A DNA stretch of 32,738 nt from Sutcliffiella horikoshii (lineage in GTDB: Bacteria; Bacillota; Bacilli; Bacillales; Bacillaceae_I): NCBI RefSeq assembly GCF_021991925.1, contig NZ_RXZI01000015.1, positions 1 through 32,738 on the forward strand, read 5' to 3'. Below are positions 17,653 to 25,769 of this stretch, one piece after another. How positions within the stretch are numbered: the first letter of the stretch is position 1; every line of letters begins with the position of its first letter. The position numbers and the translations under genes are program-made. The notes under the pieces were generated by a model. It had not been told where the DNA came from and searched no databases. It saw nothing but the letters and a program-made list of their open reading frames with translations.

Positions 17653-19107
17653 ATGAATTTAAATTGGTTACATTTATCAGACTTACACCTTATTTATGAT
17701 AATTATGATACGACAATAATGAGAGAACAAATGATCAAATATTTAACAGAGAAAGTTGCAATGAAATTCGATATTGTTTTTATAACAGGAGATATTACAC
17801 ATCAAGGAAATAATTATAATAAAGCAATTTTTGATTTTTTAGATGAAATTTTATCTGCCTTAAACGTTGATAAAGAAAACGTTTATATTGTTCCTGGTAA
17901 TCATGATGTTAAAAGAACAAAAATTATGGAGAGGCTAGTTGATAGCATTCTATCATCGACTAATCCTAAAGATGAAATTAATACAATAGATGAGGATTCA
18001 TACCAAGTGCTATTTAAAGGGCATAAGAATTATTTTAAGTTTTATGAAAGTTTTTTGGGTAGAGAACATCCAAAAGAAAACTTACATTATGTTGTAAAGA
18101 GGGATATGTATAATATTATTCATATTAATACAAGTTTAATTTCTGGTGGTAATGATGTAGAGGGGAAAATCTTAGTAGGTTTGAAAAAATTGAATGAAGC
18201 ATTGAGGGAACTGTCTGAAAAAGAAAATAGCCTTAATATTGCAATTGGGCATCATACAATAAATTGTATTAACCCTCATGAGAAAAGTAGTTTATTAAAT
18301 AGACTTTCGGATAATAATATAGATTTTTATTTGAATGGTCATGTCCATAGAGCAACATATCATCAAGAAATAAATAATTACAATAAAACCTATATGTTTA
18401 CAGCTGGGGCTAATGTTGTGGATGGGTATGCACATTCAACTTTTTTAACTGGGAGTATAAGTATGGATGATGGTTCTGCAAAAGTGGTTTACCATTCATG
18501 GAATAAAGATGATGAGTTTTGGCATATAAATAACACAATTGGAAGAGAAACTGTGGATGGATGTTATTCTTGCGAAATTGATAGGTTTAAAAAAAAAGAT
18601 CAAGAATCCCCAGAATATGAGGAAGAAGTCGAAATTAGCCTACCTATAAAAAAGGTAGATGAAGACGAATTTAAAAACTTCCTAATTGATTTTTATGATG
18701 TAATACAGAAAGAAAAAGATGTAGGATCTAATTTAATTCCTAAGGATGTTAAAAGTAAATTCATTAATATGGTTTGCTCACCTACACTTAAAGTTCAGTA
18801 TGATATGTGTTCAAATTTATTTAATATTGTAAATATGATATTAAAGTCTTCTGCTTATGTAAGTATTGAGAAGAGACTCTTTATGCCAAATTTAATTATT
18901 ACAGAATATATGAACATACTTGATGAGTACGAAAATGGAGATATAATTTTTAAGAATATCTTAAAGAAACTGGTTCATAAATATAAAGATGAAATTCATT
19001 ATAGTAAAGAAAGATTGGAATTATATATTAGTGTATTAATCTTTTGGAGTATCTATGAATGTAACATATATAACGAAGATAAAAGAGAAAAGGAAGTTAC
19101 AGTATAA
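17653..19107 (+). CDS. Calcineurin-like metallophosphoesterase, predicted effector of an ABC-three-component system
   Basis: 484 residues. The first about 270 residues are a two-metal phosphoesterase with all motifs: LHLSDLHL (Asp10, His12), FITGDITHQG (Asp47), VPGNHDV (Asn83, His84), AIGHHT (His200) and LNGHVHR (His230, His232). Mre11/SbcD nucleases and CpdA-type phosphodiesterases share this fold, and the substrate cannot be read from the sequence. Residues from about 330 on form a helical, Lys/Glu-rich domain with no motif I recognise. In ABC-3C effectors such a C-terminal domain is thought to dock onto the other subunits. The stop overlaps the start of the next gene by one base, in an operon with a DUF2326 ATPase. 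Base composition is much more AT-rich than the flanking backbone, a sign of transfer. RBS GAGGGG. Confidence 0.85.
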   Translation: MNLNWLHLSDLHLIYDNYDTTIMREQMIKYLTEKVAMKFDIVFITGDITHQGNNYNKAIFDFLDEILSALNVDKENVYIVPGNHDVKRTKIMERLVDSILSSTNPKDEINTIDEDSYQVLFKGHKNYFKFYESFLGREHPKENLHYVVKRDMYNIIHINTSLISGGNDVEGKILVGLKKLNEALRELSEKENSLNIAIGHHTINCINPHEKSSLLNRLSDNNIDFYLNGHVHRATYHQEINNYNKTYMFTAGANVVDGYAHSTFLTGSISMDDGSAKVVYHSWNKDDEFWHINNTIGRETVDGCYSCEIDRFKKKDQESPEYEEEVEISLPIKKVDEDEFKNFLIDFYDVIQKEKDVGSNLIPKDVKSKFINMVCSPTLKVQYDMCSNLFNIVNMILKSSAYVSIEKRLFMPNLIITEYMNILDEYENGDIIFKNILKKLVHKYKDEIHYSKERLELYISVLIFWSIYECNIYNEDKREKEVTV

Positions 19108-19346
19108 TGGACTTTTTCTTATTAAATAAACATCAATCTAATGAAGAAAATGTAATATTCACATCAAAAATAATATATGAACTTTTGGACAGTGAAAAGC
19201 ATATTGATGAATTGTTTGAACAATTTGCGATTGAGCAACAAATGATATTAAATTTAAATGTTGAAAGAATTTTATACCTTTCATTAACATTCCTTTTTTC
19301 ATTTGATTTAATTATATTAAAAAATAATTTGGTAAAGAGGAAATAA
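19107..19346 (+). CDS. Small linker protein, resembles ABC-3C middle component 6
   Basis: 79 residues. The N-terminal LLNKH, the central IIYELLDSEKHIDELFEQF and the C-terminal hydrophobic LYLSLTFLFSFDLIILKNNLV fit the pattern I remember for the ABC-3C middle component 6 family: an N-terminal NKH/DKH, a winged-helix-like core, then an ALDLLY-type helix and a short strand. Such proteins are predicted to bridge effector and ATPase. It is wedged between the phosphoesterase and ATPase genes with almost no spacing, so all three are translated together. The family call rests on size, motif pattern and position and is moderate. Confidence 0.72.
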   Translation: MDFFLLNKHQSNEENVIFTSKIIYELLDSEKHIDELFEQFAIEQQMILNLNVERILYLSLTFLFSFDLIILKNNLVKRK

Positions 19347-19347
19347 A

Positions 19348-21102
19348 ATGATATTTAAAAGTTTAATAATTTATAGTTACAGCAACAAAGAAGTATTTAA
19401 AGAATATACTTTTAATGAATGTGGGTTAAACGTAATTTTAGGGGAACGAAAAGAAGAGGGTCAGGAAACAAATGGTGTTGGTAAAACAACAATGGTAGAA
19501 TCTATTAACTTCCTATTAGGTGGTTCATGCCCTAATGATTTTAAAGGAAAAGAAGCTTTAATTAACAAAGATATCTTTCTTATTCTGCAAGTCATAAAAG
19601 ATGGAGAAAATGTATTTTTAGGAAGACTAATTAACCAGCCAGATATAGGTTACGTTCTATATTCAAATTCATTAACGTTTGATTTAGGTCAATGGACAGT
19701 AAAAGAAGAGTATAAAGCATTTATAAATAATTTTCTTATTGACCAAAGTGAGAAGGAACCAGCGTTTTCTTCTTTAAGAGAATACATAATTAGAGATGAG
19801 AAGAAAGGATTCATAGATATTAAGTTACCAAATAGAACGCCTATATATGAAGCAATGTATTTTGCCTATTTATTTGGTTTACCTTTTGATTTTGAATTTG
19901 ATATTTCAAAAATAAAAAAAGAACAAAAGGAACTTAATAAAAAGCTTTCTCTTATAAATTCTTTGAAAAATGAAATTGGTGACTTGAAATTAAAAGAAGA
20001 AAAAATTAATAATGAAATTAGAGAGCTAGACGAAATTATTATGAATGTTAAATTCACCGAAAAACTTCAAAGGGATGCAAATGAATACAGTTATTCTAAG
20101 GATGAATATAACAAAGTACAAAATTCAATATTCGAATTAGAACATATAAAAAAGCAATATGAGAAAAACATAAACGATTTAGAAGAGAAAATTGAAGAAA
20201 TAAAATTACTTAATGATTTAGAACCATTTTATGAACAATTAATAGGATATTTCCCCGAAGATATAAAGCAAAATTATGAACAAATCCAATACTTCTATAA
20301 TTTTATGGTGGATAATAGAGGTGAATACTTTAGACATAAAATTGAAAATATAGATGATCAAATAAAAGAAAAGTCAAAAGAATTAAACAAGATAGGAAAT
20401 GCATTATCTAAAAAATCGTTAGCTTTTATTAATACAGACATTATATCTGACTTTTCAAGAATTAACGAAGAAAAAAATGAGAAATTTGAAGAACTTGCAG
20501 AAATTAGAGTGAAAATTAATCTTTATAAAGAGAAATCAGATGTAACATCCCAAATTAATAAATTAAAAACTGAAGTATTAAGATTAACTGAAATAAAGCA
20601 AAATATTTATACTAACTTTCAAAATAAAGTTAGTGAAATACAGAAGCTATTTAATGATTTTGTTAAAAAAGCATATAAGGAATCTGGTATTCTTGAATTT
20701 GAACTGAATAACAAGACTGGTATTAATAACTCAACAGGTAGAATAGAAATAAATTGCCAAATTGATGATGAAAAATCACATGGTAGACTTTATATGAAAA
20801 TAAACATGTTTGATTTGACATGGTTTGTAAATGGATTGAAAAATGAAGGAGGAAAAGTACCTTTACTTATTCATGATGGTTCGTACTCTAAACCTGACAA
20901 ACATGCTAAAGAAAGACTACTAAACTATGTAGATAACCTATTAAAAGGTATAGGAAAAGGTCAGTATTTTATTACCGTAAACATTGATGAATTAGAACAA
21001 GAAGTTTTTAATGATTTTGATAAAAAGGGATTAATCGTTGCTAAATTAAAAAGAGGAAACAATAACAAAGACAGATTTCTTGGGTTTAGATATACAAATT
21101 AA
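19348..21102 (+). CDS. DUF2326 SMC/RecN-like ATPase of an ABC-three-component system
   Basis: 584 residues. The N terminus has a Walker A split by a loop: GERKEEGQE followed by TNGVGKTTMVESINFLLGG (Lys46, Thr47). Residues about 190-440 are strongly coiled-coil (LKLKEEKINNEIRELDEII and similar). The C-terminal part is DUF2326: LTWFVNGLKNEGG, the Walker B-like VPLLIHDGSYSKPD near 505, and GKGQYFITVNIDELE. This layout is a small SMC-like ATPase that probably dimerises through its coils. In ABC-3C systems it is the sensor or motor for the effector encoded upstream. The contact with DNA is inference from the SMC fold. The gene starts two bases after the linker gene; AAGAGG is the RBS. AT-rich like its partners. 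Confidence 0.88.
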   Translation: MIFKSLIIYSYSNKEVFKEYTFNECGLNVILGERKEEGQETNGVGKTTMVESINFLLGGSCPNDFKGKEALINKDIFLILQVIKDGENVFLGRLINQPDIGYVLYSNSLTFDLGQWTVKEEYKAFINNFLIDQSEKEPAFSSLREYIIRDEKKGFIDIKLPNRTPIYEAMYFAYLFGLPFDFEFDISKIKKEQKELNKKLSLINSLKNEIGDLKLKEEKINNEIRELDEIIMNVKFTEKLQRDANEYSYSKDEYNKVQNSIFELEHIKKQYEKNINDLEEKIEEIKLLNDLEPFYEQLIGYFPEDIKQNYEQIQYFYNFMVDNRGEYFRHKIENIDDQIKEKSKELNKIGNALSKKSLAFINTDIISDFSRINEEKNEKFEELAEIRVKINLYKEKSDVTSQINKLKTEVLRLTEIKQNIYTNFQNKVSEIQKLFNDFVKKAYKESGILEFELNNKTGINNSTGRIEINCQIDDEKSHGRLYMKINMFDLTWFVNGLKNEGGKVPLLIHDGSYSKPDKHAKERLLNYVDNLLKGIGKGQYFITVNIDELEQEVFNDFDKKGLIVAKLKRGNNNKDRFLGFRYTN

Positions 21103-21234
21103 GCGGAAATAAGATATTATATATGTAAAGGTGTGCAAGGACATTTTATAGGGGAAAATTCTTGCTATTTAAATTACCCCCTCCTTAATCTTTTTAATAG
21201 CAAATTAACTATAAGTACTTGAAAGTGAAAATTT

Positions 21235-21284
21235 ATCGAAGTTGCGGAATTGGCAGACGCGCACGACTCAAAATCGTGTTCCAT
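21235..21284 (+). pseudogene. 5' fragment of a tRNA-Leu (CAA) gene
   Basis: The acceptor 5' strand, D arm (GCGGAATTGGCAGACGCG) and a complete anticodon arm CACGA-CTCAAAA-TCGTG are present and match Bacillus tRNA-Leu(CAA). The sequence departs right after the first variable-arm bases (GTTCC). No T arm or acceptor 3' strand follows, so it cannot be a working tRNA. Confidence 0.85.
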
Positions 21285-21302
21285 TTAAAATATAAAGTAC
21301 CT

Positions 21303-21341
21303 AAAAAAAGACAGGAAAGTATTTCTCCTGTCTTTTTTTTT
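21303..21341. terminator. Strong terminator after the tRNA-Leu fragment
   Basis: AAAAAAAGACAGGA pairs with TCCTGTCTTTTTTTT, flanked by A and T runs, so it can act in both directions. It probably came with the tRNA-Leu fragment or ends the island operon. Confidence 0.85.
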
Positions 21342-21605
21342 GCCTCTTAAATAATCACGGTGAATCGTATTATAAGTAATATAAATAAACAAACAACTAC
21401 ACCATTACCATTCTATTTGTAATCATCATCCAATTCTCGTAGAGTGCGTGAACAACGGTAAAACTATATCTACAAGATTTTGCTAACGCACACCCATAAA
21501 AAACGGTAAATCCCCGTTAAATAAGTTACAACCAAAAACATCGGAAACATTGGTTTACCGAATTTTTGCACTCATAGTTAATAATATTACACTCTAGCAA
21601 CCTAC

Positions 21606-21622
21606 GGGCGGCATGATGTAAT
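21606..21622 (+). other. Right copy of the groEL 3'-end direct repeat (attR-like)
   Basis: GGGCGGCATGATGTAAT differs by one base from 16957-16973 and would encode the groEL tail GGMM-stop. No groEL homology extends upstream of it, as expected of an attachment-site core rather than a gene duplication. The composition returns to backbone type soon after. Confidence 0.65.
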
Positions 21623-21947
21623 AACGCCCCTCAATCCTTGAATAAAAGGATATGATAGTAAGTGAGAGTGAAATGCTAACATTCAGTTAAGTTAAAGGAT
21701 GCTTCTTTTTATTTCTTGCGTAACGTAAAGACACACATTCTTTTTCATTGGATCAATAATATGGACCGAGCCGACCCATAATTCATTCGAGTGAGACACA
21801 CGCTTCCGCAAGAAGTTATCAACTATGAAGTGCATGCCAGACGGGCTTCCTTTTGGGATTTTGGAGTAAGGAATTAATCACCGCTACTTTTTCCAAGCAA
21901 AATCAAATATAATTACTTGAAAAAGTACATTGAAGTAAGGTGATATA

Positions 21948-22655
21948 ATGATACATACATATTCAGGAGAAACCATCCATTTTGAGATAAAATACAAAAA
22001 TCGCAAATCCATTGCAATTCATATGGACGTTTATGGAAATGTGGAAGTCCAGGCTCCTAAAGGTACACAGGATGATAAAGTGATTCAGTTGCTGGAGGCA
22101 AGGTGGGAACTGATTCAAGAAAAATCGAAGGAAATGAAGGACAGACTGCTTGGGCAGCAGGAGAAGGAATACAGTCAGGAGGAGAGGGTTCTTTATTTAG
22201 GAAACACCTATCCTGTAAAGGTTTATCAAGATACTACTATTGAACAAGATTATGTCGTGTTTGATGAGAAACATATCAATGTATATGTGAAACAGGTGGA
22301 GGACGGAAAGATAAAACAAGCTTTAAAGAGATTTTATTACCAGCAATGCAAAGCTATAGTGGAGAAGAGTGTAAGGTCCTATCAAAGTAACTTTAAAGTA
22401 AAACCACGGTCTATCCGTATCTCTGATAGTAAGACTACATTGGGAACCTGTGATTCCCAATTACAGTTAACTTTCAATTGGAAGTTGGCGATGGCTCCCA
22501 TGAAAGTAATTGATTATGTAGTAGTACACGAAATGTGCCATATGGTGCATCTCAATCACGACCGATCCTTTTGGCGACTTGTAGGAAAAATATCGCCTGA
22601 TTATAAAGAGCAGGAAAATTGGCTGGCGCTGTCGAGTTGGAAGATGACTATTTAG
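21948..22655 (+). CDS. YgjP-like (DUF45/SprT-type) metallopeptidase domain protein
   Basis: 235 residues. The C-terminal half carries KPRSIRISDSKTTLGTCDSQLQLTFNWKLAMAPMKVIDYVVVHEMCHMVHLNHDRSFWRLV. It contains the zinc motif HEMCH near residue 190 with a further His in LNHDRSFW, the hallmark of the YgjP/WSS1-related minigluzincins. The N-terminal half (about 1-110) is the beta-rich DUF45 extension. It is cytosolic, with no signal peptide. Substrate unknown. TAAGGTGA precedes the ATG. It is the first gene after the island junction. Confidence 0.85.
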   Translation: MIHTYSGETIHFEIKYKNRKSIAIHMDVYGNVEVQAPKGTQDDKVIQLLEARWELIQEKSKEMKDRLLGQQEKEYSQEERVLYLGNTYPVKVYQDTTIEQDYVVFDEKHINVYVKQVEDGKIKQALKRFYYQQCKAIVEKSVRSYQSNFKVKPRSIRISDSKTTLGTCDSQLQLTFNWKLAMAPMKVIDYVVVHEMCHMVHLNHDRSFWRLVGKISPDYKEQENWLALSSWKMTI

Positions 22656-22688
22656 GCAGGAGAGGCTTAGTAAAGGAGGACAGGTATA

Positions 22689-23111
22689 ATGCATCCAACA
22701 GAAATAATAGAATTAATGATTGTCGGGGGCATCATTGTCTCAATCCTAATTATTGCACTCTTTCTAAAAGGCAGATGGCGAAAAACCGGTTGGTTATTAG
22801 CGTTGCTTATATTCATATCTTATTGCATATTTTTTCTCGCCCGTCCCTTTTGGATCGATGCGCAAATTGATAAGAAAGTGCAATTACTAAGACCATACTT
22901 AGAGGAGCATTATCCAAATGAAGAATGGACGATTTCCACTGTTCCTCACCGTAAGGACGGCTTTAAACATCGAAACCCATATTATATTGGTGTTGTTTTT
23001 GAAAATGAACCAGAGGTTACTTATGAATATTGGGTAGAAAGTAAGGATAATATCTATCAGATTAGTTTTTCAACAAATAAAAGGTTAGAGGAATTAGAGC
23101 ATGTAGAATGA
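22689..23111 (+). CDS. Hypothetical membrane protein
   Basis: 140 residues with two N-terminal membrane helices (about 7-27 and 34-55) and a C-terminal domain outside the membrane, about 85 residues, containing PNEEWTISTVPHRKDGFKHRNPYYIGVVF and VTYEYWVESKDNIYQIS. This looks like the small beta-sandwich (DUF3139-like) found in Bacillus membrane proteins; I would not insist on it. AAAGGAGGA precedes the ATG. It probably shares a transcript with the peptidase gene 33 bases upstream. Confidence 0.75.
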   Translation: MHPTEIIELMIVGGIIVSILIIALFLKGRWRKTGWLLALLIFISYCIFFLARPFWIDAQIDKKVQLLRPYLEEHYPNEEWTISTVPHRKDGFKHRNPYYIGVVFENEPEVTYEYWVESKDNIYQISFSTNKRLEELEHVE

Positions 23112-23143
23112 TTCATCCCACTTTTAATATCCCACAAAACTTA

Positions 23144-23170
23144 AGAAGCAGTGGACGGACCTCTGCTTCT
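23144..23170 (+). terminator. Probable terminator
   Basis: AGAAGCAG pairs with CTGCTTCT around a 11-base loop; the T run that follows is weak (TCTCTCATT). Confidence 0.5.
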
Positions 23171-23300
23171 TCTCTCATTAATTAGTGGAACTCACTTATA
23201 CTTCTTCCATAAAGTAGATACCTCAAAATATTTTTTAAAGGTAGGGCCGTCCTTCTAAACGTGAACGCTCTGCACGAAAATTTTCTACATATAATAATTT

Positions 23301-23320
23301 TTAAACAAGCGTTTGTTTAA
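23301..23320. promoter_or_regulatory. Palindromic operator-like site without a gene
   Basis: TTAAACAA-GCGT-TTGTTTAA has perfect 8-bp arms and the size and centre of TetR-family operators. A TATAAT (23290-23295) lies just upstream. The next gene on either strand is hundreds of bases away. Confidence 0.5.
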
Positions 23321-23463
23321 CCAAAAATTTAAAGTTGTTATTAAGAGGATGAGAACAGTACGAGTAATATCGACTATATTTGCATGGTATATTGATATAT
23401 TGATAGTTTCCTATGGTATGAGGAGAATGGGAGTTAGCCATCTTTTCAATTGAGCCGAGAAAA

Positions 23464-23544
23464 GATGAATTAGTCAATAAACTAGATGAATTATTCAATA
23501 AAAGCCCAAAAGTATACAATAAAACCGTTCAAGTATACAATAAA
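23464..23544. repeat. Array D: CAATAAA word every 21 bp
   Basis: CAATAAA starts at 23475, 23496, 23517 and 23538, exactly 21 bp apart. The first two units share GATGAATTA upstream of the word and the last two share AGTATA. It lies in the 596-bp gap before corA, where no gene is visible. Confidence 0.75.
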
Positions 23545-23632
23545 TCACTTTAAATGATTGACAATCCATATATTTACAAAGGAAACGTCGTCCAATACGT
23601 TGAAATGCACCAAAATGGGTTGGCATGCTTGT

Positions 23633-23699
23633 CCCCTCAGCCCACACTTTTAAAACCCCACAAAACTGGGTATAAAAAATCCTATACGAATGTGAGGGG
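23633..23699 (+). promoter_or_regulatory. Leader hairpin that could cover the corA ribosome binding site
   Basis: CCCCTCA (23633-23639) is complementary to TGAGGGG (23693-23699), which holds the corA RBS. The intervening 53 bases contain further short self-complementary stretches. Whether it is regulatory is inference. Confidence 0.35.
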
Positions 23700-23707
23700 A
23701 AAGCCAG

Positions 23708-24667
23708 ATGATAAGAATCGCTGGAATGACAAGGGACCATCAAATTAACAATAAAATTAATATAGAAAACCTCGATAGGAACGCCTATAAATGGATTTGG
23801 GTTGACTTTAACGAGCCGACCGAAGAGGAAATAAGGCATTTGGATAGTACGTTTCACTTCCACCCATTGGCGATAGAGGATTGTATACATAGACTGCAGC
23901 GGCCGAAGCTTGATCATTATGAGGATCATACTTTTTTCGTGACGCACAGTATTCAGGAAAAGGATGAAGAGCTTCATAAAGAGGAAGTGAATTTCTTTTT
24001 AGGGGAGAATTTTATCGTGAGTTTTCATCAGGCACCTTCTAAAGAGGTGGATGAGGTGTGGGAGAGTTTGGACAAGGCGCCAAAAGATCTGGAAAACTGG
24101 GATCAGTATTATGTGTTTTATGAGATTCTCGACAACATAGTGGATAATTATTTTCCGTTCCTTTATAAGCTAGAGGATCAGCTGGACAAGATTGAGGCAA
24201 ATACGCAAGAGAAATCGATGAATCAACTGATGGAAGAGCTGTTTGATACGAGGTATTCCTTATTGGAACTGCGACATACGATCATTCCGATGCGGGATCT
24301 GTTGTATCGCATGCTTCATACCCATCGCCTGGATGGGGTGATGAAAAGGAAAGAGTACTTTGCGGATATTTATGACCATCTATTGAAGCTCTCTGACATG
24401 ATTACCTCCAACCGGGAATTAACGGCGGATATTCGGGATAATTATCTTTCCTTGAACTCCCATCAATCCAACAATGTCATGAAGATCCTTACCATCATCA
24501 CTTCCATCTTTGCGCCGTTGACTTTTATTGCGGGTATATACGGCATGAACTTTCAAAATATGCCTGAGCTGACCTTTCATTACGGATACTTTGTCGCGCT
24601 TGGATTCATGGCCGTGATGGGGGTAAGCTTGTTTATTTGGTTTAAATGGAAGGGATGGTTTAAGTAA
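23708..24667 (+). CDS. corA: CorA family magnesium transporter
   Basis: 319 residues. CorA pentamers carry Mg2+ (also Co2+/Ni2+) across the membrane. The long N-terminal cytoplasmic alpha/beta domain includes HFHPLAIEDCIHRLQRPKLDHYEDHTFFV. A long stalk helix follows, then two membrane helices at the C terminus. The first membrane helix ends in the pore signature YGMNFQNMPEL, and the second is followed by the basic WFKWKGWFK tail. GAGGGG precedes the ATG. It is monocistronic and ends at a bidirectional terminator. Confidence 0.93.
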   Translation: MIRIAGMTRDHQINNKINIENLDRNAYKWIWVDFNEPTEEEIRHLDSTFHFHPLAIEDCIHRLQRPKLDHYEDHTFFVTHSIQEKDEELHKEEVNFFLGENFIVSFHQAPSKEVDEVWESLDKAPKDLENWDQYYVFYEILDNIVDNYFPFLYKLEDQLDKIEANTQEKSMNQLMEELFDTRYSLLELRHTIIPMRDLLYRMLHTHRLDGVMKRKEYFADIYDHLLKLSDMITSNRELTADIRDNYLSLNSHQSNNVMKILTIITSIFAPLTFIAGIYGMNFQNMPELTFHYGYFVALGFMAVMGVSLFIWFKWKGWFK

Positions 24668-24686
24668 GATGAGCCGTTAAAACAAA

Positions 24687-24718
24687 AGCATGTTTAATCC
24701 CTTAGGACTAAACATGCT
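24687..24718. terminator. Bidirectional terminator between corA and the reductase gene
   Basis: AGCATGTTTA pairs with TAAACATGCT, with inner TCC/GGA pairs; A and T-rich flanks lie on both sides. Confidence 0.8.
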
Positions 24719-24730
24719 ATTTGATGTGCT

Positions 24731-25264
24731 CTATTTTTTTGAAAAACGCAGCTCGGCAAACTGAGCATATCTTTTCACTTGTTCTAATTTAAGGTTAATG
24801 TTGCTTTCGAGCTCTTTAAATAATGAGATGCCACTCCCAAGAATGATAGGCGCGATGGTAATGATGTATCCATCCACCAGGTTTTCCTTGATATAATGAT
24901 GCAGCAGCTCGCCGCCCCCGACGATCCAGATATCTTTTCCTGGCTGTTGTTGAAGCTGATGGATGAGTTCGCTGACTTCACCCTGAACGAAGGTAACATC
25001 CTCGTTGTCGACAGCATTGGTAGAGTTAGTGTACACGTAGCAAGATTTCCCCTTATAAGGAAACTCCTCAAGCTCTTGGTTCATTATCCAATCGTACGTT
25101 TTCTTCCCCATGATGACCGTATCGATGGTTTCATAAAACGCTGCAAACCCATTATCTCCCTCTGTTTCTGTTTCATCGAGCCAGTGGACAGATTCTTCCT
25201 TTGTGGCGATATAGCCGTCTAAGCTGGTGGCAATATATACTACGACCTTTCGGTTATGATTCAT
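24731..25264 (-). CDS. Dihydrofolate reductase family protein (RibD C-terminal-like)
   Basis: 177 residues. A DHFR-fold protein of the RibD-C type, with VVVYIATSLDGYIATKEESVHWLDE at the N terminus, then ETIDTVIMGKKTYDW, KDIWIVGGGELLHHYIKENLVDGYIITIAPIILGSGISLF. The GGG loop is the NADPH-binding stretch. The YfkB/YyaP-type Bacillus homologues have no proven substrate. AAAGGAGAAA precedes the ATG. It faces corA across a shared terminator. Confidence 0.9.
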   Translation of the reverse strand: MNHNRKVVVYIATSLDGYIATKEESVHWLDETETEGDNGFAAFYETIDTVIMGKKTYDWIMNQELEEFPYKGKSCYVYTNSTNAVDNEDVTFVQGEVSELIHQLQQQPGKDIWIVGGGELLHHYIKENLVDGYIITIAPIILGSGISLFKELESNINLKLEQVKRYAQFAELRFSKK

Positions 25265-25323
25265 ATGGTTTCTCCTTTAATATGGAATTATCATAGGAAT
25301 TAATAGTATATACTAAACTTGGA

Positions 25324-25494
25324 CTAGAACTTAGAAAACAAATTTAATTTTTGGTATTTGTATATTAATTTATCTAATTCTTGGCTTAGTTTAATAATAC
25401 TCGGATCGTGGGTTCTTTTGGTTAAACTTAAATTATTTAATTCTTCTTTACGATATTCAATAATCCATAGTAATCTTTCTATTACCGTCACCAT
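25324..25494 (-). CDS. Spo0E-like aspartyl-phosphate phosphatase
   Basis: 56 residues, a single helical hairpin. The SQELDKLIYKYQK stretch is the Spo0E-family signature (SxxxD). Family members dephosphorylate Spo0A~P and so delay sporulation; some act on other targets. I take ATG 25494 (MVTVIERLL), five bases after GGAGG; a longer in-frame extension would run through that RBS. It stands alone. Confidence 0.85.
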   Translation of the reverse strand: MVTVIERLLWIIEYRKEELNNLSLTKRTHDPSIIKLSQELDKLIYKYQKLNLFSKF

Positions 25495-25559
25495 GATAAC
25501 CTCCATTAGATAGGGAAAATTCACTATATGAAACATCATGGATGAAACTTACTAAAATG

Positions 25560-25680
25560 GAAATAGTTTCGACACAAATAGTCAAGAAACAACAAAAATC
25601 ACCTCCTCAGCCCGTACATGAGAGTTTCTTGTATGGTGGTTTCGAGAATGGGACATGAATGGTGTCCCTAATTGAGAGGA
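25560..25680 (-). other. Structured non-coding stretch, perhaps a group II intron 3'-end remnant
   Basis: On the minus strand CCATACAAGAAACTCTCATGTACGGGCTG resembles in part the GAAA-looped domain V region with GUACGG that ends group II introns, and GGGACA/TGTCCC forms a neighbouring hairpin. The 5' half of the putative domain V pairs poorly, so this may be decayed or something else. Confidence 0.3.
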
Positions 25681-25714
25681 GAGATGAACTACTGTTAATA
25701 CTGCCTTCTACAAA

Positions 25715-25762
25715 AAATAATGCCTAGAAGCTACCTATTGGAGGTAAGATAACTTCTAGGCA
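25715..25762 (-). terminator. Terminator of the sugar-binding protein gene
   Basis: TGCCTAGAAG pairs with CTTCTAGGCA; on the minus strand it is followed by TTATTTTTTG. Confidence 0.85.
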
Positions 25763-25769
25763 GTTTGTT

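Larger units (their letters stand above)
21103..21947. other. 845-bp non-coding right end of the island and junction
   Basis: It holds the tRNA-Leu fragment, a terminator and the right groEL-tail repeat, listed separately. Between 21443 and 21575 there are several related short words (AACGGTAAA at 21464 and 21513 regions, GGTTTACCG near 21555) and an inverted pair GTGCGT/ACGCAC. These could be recombinase arm sites, but this is speculative. After 21622 a small hairpin ATCCTT/AAGGAT is seen. No open gene or integrase remains. Confidence 0.5.
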
